From NCBI GenBank assembly GCA_038210275.1, contig JBBQWV010000019.1, positions 20,526 to 84,525 of the forward strand: a stretch of DNA of 64,000 bases, in the 5' to 3' direction. Position 1 is the first letter of the stretch, and each line of letters begins with the position of its first letter. Positions 34,889-45,618 of the stretch are shown here, piece by piece. Source of the stretch: PALSA-1296 sp038210275 (lineage in GTDB: Bacteria > Bacteroidota > Ignavibacteria > Palsa-1295). The notes under the pieces were generated by a model. It saw nothing but the letters and a program-made list of their open reading frames with translations. It was not told the origin of the DNA and did not search any database. The position numbers and the translations under genes were made by a program.

Positions 34889-36994
34889 TTATTGAATGTC
34901 GATATTTACTCCAACGGATAGTCCTGAATCTCCTCCGTTTTCTGAGAGAACTCGTATTGCGTATTTATAACTGCCTTTCCCGACCAACAGTCCATCATTG
35001 AATATCGTCGAAGAAGCAGGTACCGATTTGTATTGAGAAATTTTATCTGAATTATAAGCACGGTAGATGACGAACCAATATTTTTCTTTTTTTGACGGAG
35101 TATAACTCCACTTCAATTTTACAGCATTATTTTTTTGATCATAAATAGCTTGAAGATTTTCAGCCTTGTTGCGAACACCGTCATCATAGGCTCTGCCCTG
35201 CACATCCCCTGCCGGTTTGCAATGCAAACCTGTTGAATCAACGACATCAAGGCGGTAATAATAAATCTTACCTTGCTCAACATCTTTATCGGTGTAGGTG
35301 GCTGCCTTTGCAGGAAGATGTGCATGAGGATTCCAAACTTTTTCGTCTTCTCTTCGTCGAAGAATGATCTGTTCTTTTACATCATGGCTTGTACTTACAT
35401 CCCATGAAAGATTGATACCCGATGTTGTATTATGAACACCGGTAAAGACGGATGCTTCAGGTGGTATTTTATCCGGTCTTCGAATAGCGATTGGAGTTGT
35501 AGGAGCAGAATGTCCGAAGCGTTTCGAAACTGAAGCAATTTCATAATACACATATTCGGTTAATGTATTCACCGACATCGTATCGGTGAATGTCGTGTCT
35601 TCAATAACATGATTGATGCGCTGCGTAAATTCATGCCCAAGATCATTTGCCCAAAGCACTCTATAACCTCGCAACTTGCGCTCTTTACTAAGCTTCCAAT
35701 GGAGTGTCACAATTCCATTTGTATCCATAGAACCTGTAAGACCGGTAGGGATCATTGGAGGCAGTGTATCAACAACAGAAGCCATGATCGAAAGAGACGG
35801 AGAAATATTCGTCGCGGTATCTACGGAATAAACTAAATAGAATGGATAATCTTCACTCGCAGAATCGTCAACAAATTCATGAGTTGTTATGGAAAGTAAT
35901 GGGCTGACTTCGACAAATGCGGTCAAAGAATTATCGCTTCTGGCAACAACAAAGCCTTTGAGATCAGGCGTTGTGGATTTCATATCCCATTTGATTTTAA
36001 CTTTGTTTGCACCAAGCTGTTCTGTCGGTAGAATAAATGGAGCGGGAGGCGGAGTAAAATCCTGGCCATACGCTTCTACTTCTGATGTTTCAGAATGATC
36101 GCCAAATGCATTTACCCCATATATCCTGTAGCGATAATGTTTATAATCTTGAACGAGGGTATCCTCATAGCGCGGTTTATTTTTTGTTTTGGCTCCGTCA
36201 GGAGTGACGTTCACTAAAGGAAAAGAATTCAGAAGATGATATGAGCCACCATCGTTATCGGATCTCTCAACATAAAAACCAGAATAAGGAGGAGGATTTG
36301 TATTTTCCCATTCGAGTAAAATATTTTTATCGCCGCCTTTTGCGATTAGACCTTCGGGTGCAGGAGGTTTTACGAATGGAGTAATATCGACAACACAATA
36401 TCCCGGATCGATAAGATATGTCGTATCAATCGTTGCAGTAGAAACTCTGTATGCATACGTTTCGTCCGGATGAACATCTTTATCAACCCATCGAAGCCCG
36501 AGGACTTCTGCTGCTTTGGGATCGTTATCGGCAGCAAGCATTGCAAAGCCGTAACGGTTTTCCAATTCTTGCGCAGCATAGATCAATTGATTCACCTTTG
36601 CTTCCTCCGGATCAGAAGGGGTAAAGCTTTTGCCATACATTGTCTGTCCTGCAATACCGACAAAATCTTCTCGCGTTTTGAATTTATTTTTCAGTTCGTC
36701 GAGAGACCACGGTTTGATTATGTTTGAATTTAATCTTTTCTTTATGGTCGTATCCAGTTTTCCGTTTTTATCGATCTTGATTCTCTCGATAATATATCCG
36801 AGTTTATTTGCAATGCGCCAAGCTCCGGGCTTTGATGGCGCCCAGCGAAGAATGATTGAATCTTTATAAGCACGTGCAATAAGACCGATCTTCGCATGAC
36901 GCGGAGAATTATCTTCGATAGAATCCGTCGCACTCTGCGCAAAAAGCGGAGCAGCGATCAGTAAGCTAATTATTATGATGATCTTTGATTTCAC
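34889..36994 (-). CDS. Secreted multi-domain fibronectin type III protein
   Basis: About 701 residues from a GTG at 36994, giving a good signal peptide (KSKIIIIISLLIAAPLFAQS). A longer frame reaches 37102 but would overlap the giant-protein gene by 100 bases. At least four Fn3-like domains are seen (PEGLIAKGGDKNILLEWEN, TGLTGSMDTNGIVTLHWKL, PEASVFTGVHNTTSGINL...WD, AENLQAIYDQKNNAVKLKW-like). No T9SS sorting domain is visible. It is 7 bases downstream of the giant surface protein, so a joint surface complex is likely. Function unknown. Confidence 0.8.
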   Translation of the reverse strand: MKSKIIIIISLLIAAPLFAQSATDSIEDNSPRHAKIGLIARAYKDSIILRWAPSKPGAWRIANKLGYIIERIKIDKNGKLDTTIKKRLNSNIIKPWSLDELKNKFKTREDFVGIAGQTMYGKSFTPSDPEEAKVNQLIYAAQELENRYGFAMLAADNDPKAAEVLGLRWVDKDVHPDETYAYRVSTATIDTTYLIDPGYCVVDITPFVKPPAPEGLIAKGGDKNILLEWENTNPPPYSGFYVERSDNDGGSYHLLNSFPLVNVTPDGAKTKNKPRYEDTLVQDYKHYRYRIYGVNAFGDHSETSEVEAYGQDFTPPPAPFILPTEQLGANKVKIKWDMKSTTPDLKGFVVARSDNSLTAFVEVSPLLSITTHEFVDDSASEDYPFYLVYSVDTATNISPSLSIMASVVDTLPPMIPTGLTGSMDTNGIVTLHWKLSKERKLRGYRVLWANDLGHEFTQRINHVIEDTTFTDTMSVNTLTEYVYYEIASVSKRFGHSAPTTPIAIRRPDKIPPEASVFTGVHNTTSGINLSWDVSTSHDVKEQIILRRREDEKVWNPHAHLPAKAATYTDKDVEQGKIYYYRLDVVDSTGLHCKPAGDVQGRAYDDGVRNKAENLQAIYDQKNNAVKLKWSYTPSKKEKYWFVIYRAYNSDKISQYKSVPASSTIFNDGLLVGKGSYKYAIRVLSENGGDSGLSVGVNIDIQ

Positions 36995-37001
36995 TATCTG
37001 A

Positions 37002-40000
37002 TCAATGATGAATAATTGAAGGTCTTGTTGGCGGTTTAATCGGTATTGGTGGTGGAATGATTGATTCCCTACGTATCTGAAAAGCCACTTTTCCCTTTGC
37101 AAAATTCCTTTGAATATGCGGCGCAGGTGAATCAGGCTCCTGACAATACCAGTATGTCAGATTAATCTCATATTCTCCATTGTAAAGAAATTCATACGGA
37201 TGCGAAATAGCATTCTGAAGCATATTCTGCTGGTATCCTGATATATGATTGAACGGAAGCCAAAGATAATTGACGGCAATATTTCTTATGCGGTTCCAGT
37301 CGTTCGGAACAAGTAAAGATTGATCAAAACTTATGGAAATACCGAGGCTTATTAAAGCTGCTCTCGATAAAGTTTTTATAACTCCAGAACTACTACTACC
37401 TCCTGAAGATGAAGATCCGCTGGAAAGTCCATGGAATGTACTTGAACCAGAAACGCCTGATAATCCTCCTGAAATTCCTCCAGTCAGTCCTCGTAGTACT
37501 GAGAGACCAATTGCAGTGAAACGCGAAGGTGGAAGTGGCGGCAGCATTTCACCGTCACTCATCAGCGGTTGAGGTGCGCCAATATACGAAGCAAGGGTAT
37601 TGCCATAGTTCATAATATCAAATGAGTACCTATCAATTCCATATGTCGTTGTTGCGAATGGAGGAATTCCGGCTGAGAATGTTCCGAAATTTCTAACGAC
37701 ATCATAAATATACGGATTCGCAAATTGAGTATGCCACGGTTTATTAAATTGACGAGCACTTGGTTCAATGAGAGGACGAACATGCTGAGTATGACCGTTC
37801 TGTTCATAAGTGCAACCCTCTTGGTCATATACATCAAATTTTTCATCAGGATCTATTTGTACCCATACACGCTGAGCGATGCTTGCATGACTTCCTGTAT
37901 CAACATTCGTAACTTTTGCTGTAGCCATTTTATCAGCAAGCGTATTATATTTGCTTGTCTGGAAATAATAATAGTACAGTAAATGCTCATTGCCGGCGAC
38001 GTTTGGTCCCGGAAGTGTATGCTGAGTAACGCTAACAGTATTGCTGAGTCTATTATAAAGTGAAAGCATGATAAAAGAAGAAATTCTGCTACCCAAAGCA
38101 TTGTCTTCACGAACAGGCGTTATTGATAAAGATACCCTATTTGATACCCTGCGAAGAATTTGGATACAATATGCCGTAGAATTTTTTAATGATGGCAAAG
38201 TAAAAGAAACTGTTTTCGAGCTGCTATTATAGTGCACATCGGTTTCTTGGATCTGCGATTGATCTTTCGTTTCAATGAAACGGGCTTTCCAAGTTGTAAC
38301 TTTCTGAGGATTTGCATCAGGCTGGAAAGGTCTATAGACCCCCTGCTTGAGCATCACTCCACCATTATGGCATTCGTTTTGTAAAAAGAATCTTTGTCTA
38401 TCGAATGGATATGTATATTTTATATTTCTGCCATCGAGTCTATCGGGTTCTTCTCCGGAAGTCCATGATGCATCCTGCCTTTGTTCAACAATACTTCCAT
38501 CACGCATTCGTGCAGTTTGCCAAGAGTAATGAGTATATTCTTCACCACCAACAGCAATGGTGAATGTATGTCTCGTTGTTCCGCGAAGCAGGTCATCTGG
38601 AATATATTCGACGATATGTTGATCATCCTGTGTAACCCAGTGTCCAGCAACATTGGCATGAGAGTTTGTAAGGTGAAGCGAGCATTCATTGACTTTTATT
38701 CGGAATGTACGGGTATGTTCATTCCCATCAGCATCCGTTTCGGAAATATCGAATGATCTGTTCACTTCAAATTGTAGAGAGGCAGTCGGATGAGTATAAA
38801 CATCGACGCTCGTCGAGCCATCGGCAGGATCGACTTGCTGAATAAGCGCGATTCGTGAAAGTGGATTATCAGTAACAGGCGTACACATTGTGCCCATCTT
38901 AAATTCGAAATGACAATTTCCTGTCACAGCGCCATCCAAGACACTGTAATGTCCTCCGACTGCACCTTTAAGCCATGTTGGATTCGGCGCACCACCTTGC
39001 AGTGCAGCGGCAACAGCCACACTTAAAATTTCTACATCACCTTCCCAGAAAAATATATCAACATGCAAACCGATTGATGCCGAGACGTAAGCATAAAGCT
39101 GTCCCATTGCATACCATCCGTTCATTCCCATCGTGCCCGGAATTCCTTCGCAGGTTGCAGTAGGACCGAAATTCAGCAGCGCAAGATCGAAGCCGAATAT
39201 TGCATGAAGTTGTCCGTAAAATATCAGGAATGTTGCGCGAAGATTTATATCGGCGCTTGCTCCGAATGCAAAACCATCCCCATGTTCAAGCGCAGGATTA
39301 CGTGTCATTGGCATCGGACCAAGAATGCTTTGAACTTCCGGAGGAAGCGGAGGAGGCGAAGGAAGATTTTTACCTATCAACACATAAGCATTTATACTAA
39401 GCCAATCTGCGAGAGAGAGATGAACACGCGAACTAATAGGAGTTGGCTCACCGATATGTATATACCACGTTGATGGATCGGCATAGATCGAAAGTTGACC
39501 GCCGCCTGTAAAAGGAGTAGCATTGATCGCTACTGAAAATATACCTTGGAAAATATGATCAGGGAAATTATAGGTAATGGCAATATGCGCTGTTACTCTT
39601 GCGCTCGATCTATCGGTTACCGAAGCCATCATGTAGCCGTCACCAGTGATTGTAATATCATGAATACTTCCATCGCATCCAAATGATGCGCCGAAATATA
39701 CATCTCCATTAAATGGAACACTTGTCGGATGCGTACCCATCACTACACCTGCTCTGAAACCGAAACAGACGGTGTTATCCGGAGTCATGGTCATTCCGGA
39801 ATTTGTAGCTCCGGGAGTTGCACTTGCAGTCGTTGCATTATCCGATGGATTGACACTCGGATGCATTCCGCCCGGAGTCATTCGCATATTAGCCCAAACC
39901 CCGCCTCCAAATCCATAAATGCCGACTCCGGTAAAAATCGGAATGCCGGAGGAAAGCACTGCTTTTGCATCAACATACCAATAACGAAAACCACGAACTG

Positions 40001-43000
40001 TTCCGAACTGTGCGGCGGCGGTAACTTCAACAACGTTTATGAAATTCGCGCGGAGCGCAGCTCGAAATCCATCCCCGTATGTTGCATCGTGATGATACAT
40101 AACCAGTGAGCCATCAACTTCTAAGATGGCTGCGATCTGTCCGTGAATACCGATCGAATCGAGATCAACTCCGTCGAATGCAAAGTGCTGCCCTCCACCG
40201 CCTGAGGCAAGCTTTCCCCAAACAGAAAGCGCCGTCCCACCGCTTATTCCCCCAGAGCCTCCCATTAGATCTACGGAGATCGTAAATTGTATTCCAAATC
40301 CGGGACTACCTCCTCTGTCTCCGGTTACAAGATGAATATCATGAATTGAAAGCGGAAATCCGCTTGCTGAACCATCACCGCCATCAGGTTTAGGATCTGG
40401 TGGGGATTCCGGCATCCCATCAACAGAAGCGAATAGTGCATGCTGCGGACTTGCAAAACTCCATGTGCCAAGAGTCAGATAAGGCGAACTTGTCTGCACA
40501 TGGAAACCTTCGAAGCGAACTCCTCCAAGGCTTACAGGAACGTCATGCGTTCCACCGAAACGGAATGTTCCGGAAAGCGTCGCACTTGCCACAAAATCAT
40601 GCCCGCCGCCGGCAGTAAGATCAATATGCGATGTCGGATTCAGAAATAATCGCGCTACCCAAAGATTCGCATTTATCGTATCGGTTGGATGGATATTAAA
40701 ATTAAATAAAAGTCCTCCCGATGGAGCACGAGAAAGTGTTGCAAGATAAACGAGGGATGAATCAGTGATCGGAATTTTTATGCGACCGGTAAGTCCGCCT
40801 GAATCAAGTGAACTCGAAACGATATTCACGAAGATCGTATCAATGCTTGCTCCCCACTCTCCAAAATTTCCGCTTGGATAATGAATGACATTCTCTGCTC
40901 TGATCGAAGCAGTAAATCCATCAGAGTTAATGAGCAGATTTGTAACAGCGATCGTCGGCGGTCTTGTCGAGTCAAATGTGCGAAGTTCATCCGGCAGCCT
41001 GATCGCCGCTCGCTTAATATAAAATCCATGCCAGGTATCGTCATGAATTCCACGATAATTATGTGGGAAGACAATGCCATCAGGATTGCGAACATCGGAG
41101 TGATCGTAGGTCATCTCCTGTACTTCAAGCCCGAAACCATCAGCGCCGGTGATAGTACATTTATCAAGCCCTGCGGCAGCTATCCAATCTCCTCCTTTAC
41201 AGATTGTTGCATGAAAATGCGCTTTTGTAAGACTTGTTCCGTCATCAGGATCAGGCTTCAGCCAATCGCGAGGGAATTCTGCATCGGCGGCAAGACGTAA
41301 TTCTTTAAAGCCATGACAATCGAATTGCAAATATGTTCCTGAATCAGATAATGTTGGCGCTTTGAAAACAAATCCCCAAGAACCCGCGCTTCTATAGCCC
41401 AAATCAGTTGCAAGATAAAGAGTGACATTGCCGTCTCCTCCGAAACCTCCAGGTGTAAAACAAATATCTCGCGCTCCGACACCAATGCCAACTCCCGGTC
41501 CCATATCGGGTATATCAAAACTCATTACGGCATTTAGTCGCGCCTCCGTCGGCTTAAAAACCATTCCGATAATTCCGATCACTTCTCGTTCACCTTCGAT
41601 GGTATTATCCAATCCAATCGGCAGACCTACAGGACTTGCTCCCGTGAAAGCCGAGACAAGATTCGCACTTTGTGAAGCAAATGTTTGCACTACTCGGATA
41701 GTTGCTGTATCAAGTCCGAGCGCAGAACCAAGGCTATTTGCTTGTGAAGAAGATAACGGAGATCCACTCGCCTGTTTGGCATCAACTTCTCCATCAAAAA
41801 CTTTATCATCTGTGTTTACTTTAATCCCACTAAAAGAAACCATCACTGGAGCATGAATAAGCGGAACATGAATAGTACCTTCTCCGGTAAGCGAAGAAGC
41901 TGCGCCTGATACCGTAGTCAAAGTCATGTCAAATCTGCCAACGTGTATTACATTTCCAATTGCATACGTTCTTGTGGAAGGAGTGTGATTACTGATTGCA
42001 GCGATGGTGCAGTCATCACGGCACGCTCCGCTATCGCTTGAGGCAGTATGATGCGACGTATCCGCATGATGAGATGTATCAGATCCTCCTCGACCAATAT
42101 GAAATGACCACGTCGCGCTTTGGGTGTACATCGTATTATCAGGGAGCAGCCATTGAACCCGCCAATAATATGTGCCTGTATCTTTATGCGAAAGAATATG
42201 TGAATGCGAAGTAAACAGATCGGCGCAATTATCTCCGGTATGATAACTTGTTGGTGTACCAGAGTAAGTTGTATCGAGAGAGACAAATGTATTACTCTTC
42301 GAAAGCTGGCAACGCCATTTTTCACTCGTTACGCCGAAGAACATAGATGATCCACTTCCCGTCGTTCCCATTCCGAGCAAGTCCGGGGGATTAAGATGAT
42401 GTGGCGGAGCCTCGTTCCACCTGAGAGTAACAGGCTGCAAACTATCACTAATTTGCGAAGCATCCGCCGGAGAAATAAGCGAAGGTGGAGGAACACCAAT
42501 GAAAAAATCTTGCGACGGCGTAGAAACAGTTACGGTATGCCCATTCACAATAAAATTTGCATTGACCGTCCATGAATAACGCACGCCTTGTTTGAGGCTG
42601 CTTGCCCATGGAGACGGCGTTGGTGGTCCACTTCCGGCTGCATCATGATCTGCAATAATATATGTTGAACGATCATTATATGAAACATCGGGCCAGCCCT
42701 GTCCCAATCTTGGTCCATGGGGCCAAGATAAAACACGGTGGGCAGTATTGTGAGAGCCGTCGCTGCCATTAACACTGAGCGTGAAATCCATTTGTGTTAT
42801 GCTATCACTATACGGCTGGAAACGTACGATCAGATGCGGAGGCAGATAGGGAATCGTGTCACCGTTTGATGGATATGACGGCGAAAGTGTTAACGCTCCT
42901 GAACCTGAAGATGACGATGAACTCCCTGAAGTTCCAAAATGGAAAGTGCATACATCGCTGTATCCGTTATTACGAAATATAGCAGTATGCGATGGATCAA

Positions 43001-43766
43001 TTGCCTGCACACGCCAGCCATACGTATGACCGGGAATGAGTGCCGGGTCCGAAGGTCCATAAAGATGCGATGTCACACCCGAATATGTTTGATCATAAAC
43101 CGAAGTTACAGATCCTAATGCAAACATTGCTGCGGCAGTTCTACCGGTAGGTATATCAATGATCTGCAATCTGCTTTGCAGCGGAGTGGCTGTGGATGGA
43201 GGGACCCACGCAAAATTAATCGATTGTGGAGTGGTAGAAGTTATCAGTTCATCGCATGATGGAGTGATAAGATGAGGCGGATCAAGATTCGTGATCGTAA
43301 AATTTGCGCAACTCTGTTCAGATAATGGAGTATGCGGAGCATTGTAATCGAGAAGTTTCAGACAGAGCCGGTAATTTCCTTCCGGAAGTTGTCCGCTTCT
43401 GGCAATGGTTGCGGCATTGGTGCCAGAATAACGGGCAGCACTCGGATCGGTCAGGGAGAGGTCTCTTCCATTGAGTGTCCTTACTTCATGCGCACCAAGT
43501 TCTATGCGAGTAACAGGGTAATCATCTTTCGTCTCAAGCCTAACCGAGTTATCGGTATTTGTAGCATAGCCTGAAATACGAACAGTCTTTGCGGTTCCAC
43601 CGCCAGTAAGGATGATGAGAACGCGGCTCGGATCAGATCTCCATATGGAGAGATCGCCGGAATATGGCGGCGGGACGGTAACAGAAATCATCGGGTTTTG
43701 CGAGTGGGCAATTTCTGCTCCAAGCAAAACCATTAAGCATACCCATATCGAAATCCGTTGTTTCAT
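37002..43766 (-). CDS. Giant secreted surface protein (2254 aa), TANFOR-like N-terminus
   Basis: The start chosen is ATG 43766, which gives a signal peptide ending at HSQ; GTG 43784 is six codons earlier. Residues 30-170 form a domain with LPEGNYRLCLKLLD that is strongly similar to the start of the gene at 62351 and reminiscent of TANFOR-type N-termini of large Bacteroidota proteins. Residues 170-570 hold Ig/Fn3-like modules with SGSSSSSSGSG linkers. From about 600 to 1600 there is a long series of beta-rich segments, then a His/Ser-rich linker and SSGSSSSGGSSSSG near residue 2110. The C-terminus ends in a proline-rich tail with no T9SS sorting domain. Function unknown; a structural or adhesive surface role is inferred. 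Confidence 0.8.
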   Translation of the reverse strand: MKQRISIWVCLMVLLGAEIAHSQNPMISVTVPPPYSGDLSIWRSDPSRVLIILTGGGTAKTVRISGYATNTDNSVRLETKDDYPVTRIELGAHEVRTLNGRDLSLTDPSAARYSGTNAATIARSGQLPEGNYRLCLKLLDYNAPHTPLSEQSCANFTITNLDPPHLITPSCDELITSTTPQSINFAWVPPSTATPLQSRLQIIDIPTGRTAAAMFALGSVTSVYDQTYSGVTSHLYGPSDPALIPGHTYGWRVQAIDPSHTAIFRNNGYSDVCTFHFGTSGSSSSSSGSGALTLSPSYPSNGDTIPYLPPHLIVRFQPYSDSITQMDFTLSVNGSDGSHNTAHRVLSWPHGPRLGQGWPDVSYNDRSTYIIADHDAAGSGPPTPSPWASSLKQGVRYSWTVNANFIVNGHTVTVSTPSQDFFIGVPPPSLISPADASQISDSLQPVTLRWNEAPPHHLNPPDLLGMGTTGSGSSMFFGVTSEKWRCQLSKSNTFVSLDTTYSGTPTSYHTGDNCADLFTSHSHILSHKDTGTYYWRVQWLLPDNTMYTQSATWSFHIGRGGSDTSHHADTSHHTASSDSGACRDDCTIAAISNHTPSTRTYAIGNVIHVGRFDMTLTTVSGAASSLTGEGTIHVPLIHAPVMVSFSGIKVNTDDKVFDGEVDAKQASGSPLSSSQANSLGSALGLDTATIRVVQTFASQSANLVSAFTGASPVGLPIGLDNTIEGEREVIGIIGMVFKPTEARLNAVMSFDIPDMGPGVGIGVGARDICFTPGGFGGDGNVTLYLATDLGYRSAGSWGFVFKAPTLSDSGTYLQFDCHGFKELRLAADAEFPRDWLKPDPDDGTSLTKAHFHATICKGGDWIAAAGLDKCTITGADGFGLEVQEMTYDHSDVRNPDGIVFPHNYRGIHDDTWHGFYIKRAAIRLPDELRTFDSTRPPTIAVTNLLINSDGFTASIRAENVIHYPSGNFGEWGASIDTIFVNIVSSSLDSGGLTGRIKIPITDSSLVYLATLSRAPSGGLLFNFNIHPTDTINANLWVARLFLNPTSHIDLTAGGGHDFVASATLSGTFRFGGTHDVPVSLGGVRFEGFHVQTSSPYLTLGTWSFASPQHALFASVDGMPESPPDPKPDGGDGSASGFPLSIHDIHLVTGDRGGSPGFGIQFTISVDLMGGSGGISGGTALSVWGKLASGGGGQHFAFDGVDLDSIGIHGQIAAILEVDGSLVMYHHDATYGDGFRAALRANFINVVEVTAAAQFGTVRGFRYWYVDAKAVLSSGIPIFTGVGIYGFGGGVWANMRMTPGGMHPSVNPSDNATTASATPGATNSGMTMTPDNTVCFGFRAGVVMGTHPTSVPFNGDVYFGASFGCDGSIHDITITGDGYMMASVTDRSSARVTAHIAITYNFPDHIFQGIFSVAINATPFTGGGQLSIYADPSTWYIHIGEPTPISSRVHLSLADWLSINAYVLIGKNLPSPPPLPPEVQSILGPMPMTRNPALEHGDGFAFGASADINLRATFLIFYGQLHAIFGFDLALLNFGPTATCEGIPGTMGMNGWYAMGQLYAYVSASIGLHVDIFFWEGDVEILSVAVAAALQGGAPNPTWLKGAVGGHYSVLDGAVTGNCHFEFKMGTMCTPVTDNPLSRIALIQQVDPADGSTSVDVYTHPTASLQFEVNRSFDISETDADGNEHTRTFRIKVNECSLHLTNSHANVAGHWVTQDDQHIVEYIPDDLLRGTTRHTFTIAVGGEEYTHYSWQTARMRDGSIVEQRQDASWTSGEEPDRLDGRNIKYTYPFDRQRFFLQNECHNGGVMLKQGVYRPFQPDANPQKVTTWKARFIETKDQSQIQETDVHYNSSSKTVSFTLPSLKNSTAYCIQILRRVSNRVSLSITPVREDNALGSRISSFIMLSLYNRLSNTVSVTQHTLPGPNVAGNEHLLYYYYFQTSKYNTLADKMATAKVTNVDTGSHASIAQRVWVQIDPDEKFDVYDQEGCTYEQNGHTQHVRPLIEPSARQFNKPWHTQFANPYIYDVVRNFGTFSAGIPPFATTTYGIDRYSFDIMNYGNTLASYIGAPQPLMSDGEMLPPLPPSRFTAIGLSVLRGLTGGISGGLSGVSGSSTFHGLSSGSSSSGGSSSSGVIKTLSRAALISLGISISFDQSLLVPNDWNRIRNIAVNYLWLPFNHISGYQQNMLQNAISHPYEFLYNGEYEINLTYWYCQEPDSPAPHIQRNFAKGKVAFQIRRESIIPPPIPIKPPTRPSIIHH

Positions 43767-43903
43767 ACCTAGCTTGGCTTGCACACAAAAGGTCTTTCAA
43801 CTTCAAAGTATCAGACGGGCATATATACACAATACATTTTCAGATACAAATATACAACAAACTTTATGAACCGGACATAAAATTAAAACTCCGGTGCAAT
43901 GTG

Positions 43904-44452
43904 TTACTCCTCGAGTTTGCGAAGTTCTAAAATCCAATCTGCAAAATCACGAAACGCGCCATTCCCTCCCCGCATATTTGCAACATAATGTACTTCGTGC
44001 ATAACCTCAGTAATCGCATCTCCGGGAGATGCTGTTAGCCCTTCTTTGCTGATCAAGTTGATAATATCAAGGTCATTCACATCATCGCCAATATATGCCA
44101 GGTTCTTTATTTCCAAGCCTGTCTGTTCAAGTACTTTCTCCAGGAAGGCTCCTTTATCGACGACTCCCGGAAAATAGTATGGCAATTTCAACTTCTGTGA
44201 ACGGGCTTTGACAACAGCAGAGTCTTCGCGAGTAAGAAAGGCAGTTTCAATTCCTGCTTCTCGCAAAATCTCCATACCCATGCCATCTCGAATGGAAAAT
44301 CGTTTGAACGCCTCGCCTTCAGGTCCATAATACACTCCAGTATCAGTGAGTACGCCATCAACATCGCTCAGAACAAGTTTGATGTTTTGCGCACGATCAG
44401 CTAACTCTTCAGAATCAAGTTCGCCGCTTTCATCTTCGTTATCGTAGTTCAT
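43904..44452 (-). CDS. kdsC: 3-deoxy-D-manno-octulosonate 8-phosphate phosphatase (KdsC-type)
   Basis: 182 residues. HAD motif I DVDGVLTDTGVYYG carries Asp30 and Asp32. The KdsC-specific segment GMGMEILREAGIETAFLT is motif II, and GDDVNDLDII gives motif III/IV. The last part (GGNGAFRDFADWIL) matches KdsC. The enzyme removes phosphate from Kdo-8-phosphate, a step of lipopolysaccharide inner-core synthesis, consistent with the LptD-like gene in this window. It is a stand-alone gene here. Confidence 0.9.
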   Translation of the reverse strand: MNYDNEDESGELDSEELADRAQNIKLVLSDVDGVLTDTGVYYGPEGEAFKRFSIRDGMGMEILREAGIETAFLTREDSAVVKARSQKLKLPYYFPGVVDKGAFLEKVLEQTGLEIKNLAYIGDDVNDLDIINLISKEGLTASPGDAITEVMHEVHYVANMRGGNGAFRDFADWILELRKLEE

Positions 44453-44576
44453 AGTTTTTAATTATATATTAAAGAGACAGTAACTACGTAATAAATTTTA
44501 ATCTTGTTCCGGCAATCCATTCAGTCAATAATTTCGTTAACCTATTCAGAAAGATTTTATTAAAGGAACAAACCGT

Positions 44577-45614
44577 ATGAAGCATTATTCAAAGAAGGAT
44601 TTCCCTATCTTAATCGCGATTCTTTCATTGCTAATCTGTACTTCGGGATTTTGCCAGCAATCAGGTTATAAGCTCAAAGGAACAACACTACTCGGAGGCG
44701 ATGGTGGGTGGGATTATATTTCGTTCGAAGAAACCGCAAGACGTCTTTATATTTCCCATTCTACGCATGTCATTGTTTACGATGTCGATAACTCTAAGAT
44801 CGTCGGTGATATACCGAGCACGGAAGGTGTACATGGAATAGCTTTTGCTCCGGAATTTAATCATGGTTTTACATCGAATGGCAGAAGCAATTCCGTTTTG
44901 ATGTTCGATCTAAAGACACTCGACACTTTAAAAAGAATAACTGTCGGCGATAAACCGGATGCAATCATTTATGATCCGTTTTCAAAAACTATTATTGTTT
45001 GCAATGGTAAGAGTGAGAACGCAACATTCATCAATGCATCCACCGGAAAAGTTACAACAACACTTCCATTAGGCGGAGGTCCGGAGTTTGCTGTCTCCAA
45101 TGGAACTGGTCATGTCTTTATTAATTTAGAAGTTAAGAATGAAGTCGTCGATATTGATATGAAAAAAATCAAAGTTCTTCATCATTGGAAACTTGCTGGT
45201 GGAGAAGCCCCATCAGGCATTGCGATGGATAAAAAGGCTCACCGGCTTTTCTGCGTATGCGCCAATAAACTGATGGTCGTTGTAAATTCCGATAATGGAA
45301 AAATCGTCGCCAAACTTCCTATCGGCAAAGGAGTTGATGCAGTAGTTTTTGACGAAGATAAAGATGTTGCAATCAGTTCGAATGGAGACGGGACATTAAC
45401 AGTTGTCCATGAAAGCTCACCAGATAAATATGAAGTCGCTGAGACTGTGACAACAAAGGCTGGCGCCAGAACCGAAGCGTTAGATGAAAAGACACATGAT
45501 CTCTATCTCATCACGGCAGATTTTGGCGGTACACCCGAAGCGACAAAAGAACATCCGCATCCGCGCCCTTCTATTCTTCCCAATACATTTAGCCTGTTAA
45601 AATTCGGGTATTAG
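44577..45614 (+). CDS. Secreted YVTN/YncE-type beta-propeller protein
   Basis: 345 residues. The signal peptide ends at about residue 26 (TSGFCQQ). Repeated blades of about 40 residues follow, e.g. DYISFEETARRLYISHSTHV, IIVCNGKSENATFINASTGK, HRLFCVCANKLMVVVNSDNGK and DVAISSNGDGTLTVVHE, matching YVTN/YncE propellers. No catalytic site is evident. It is convergent with the DOPA-dioxygenase-like gene, only 4 bases apart. Confidence 0.85.
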   Translation: MKHYSKKDFPILIAILSLLICTSGFCQQSGYKLKGTTLLGGDGGWDYISFEETARRLYISHSTHVIVYDVDNSKIVGDIPSTEGVHGIAFAPEFNHGFTSNGRSNSVLMFDLKTLDTLKRITVGDKPDAIIYDPFSKTIIVCNGKSENATFINASTGKVTTTLPLGGGPEFAVSNGTGHVFINLEVKNEVVDIDMKKIKVLHHWKLAGGEAPSGIAMDKKAHRLFCVCANKLMVVVNSDNGKIVAKLPIGKGVDAVVFDEDKDVAISSNGDGTLTVVHESSPDKYEVAETVTTKAGARTEALDEKTHDLYLITADFGGTPEATKEHPHPRPSILPNTFSLLKFGY

Positions 45615-45618
45615 AATA

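Noticed and set aside
40881..41300. 139-codon frame antisense within the giant-protein gene
   Set aside because: The giant protein is continuous over this region, and the antisense frame is a by-product of its composition.
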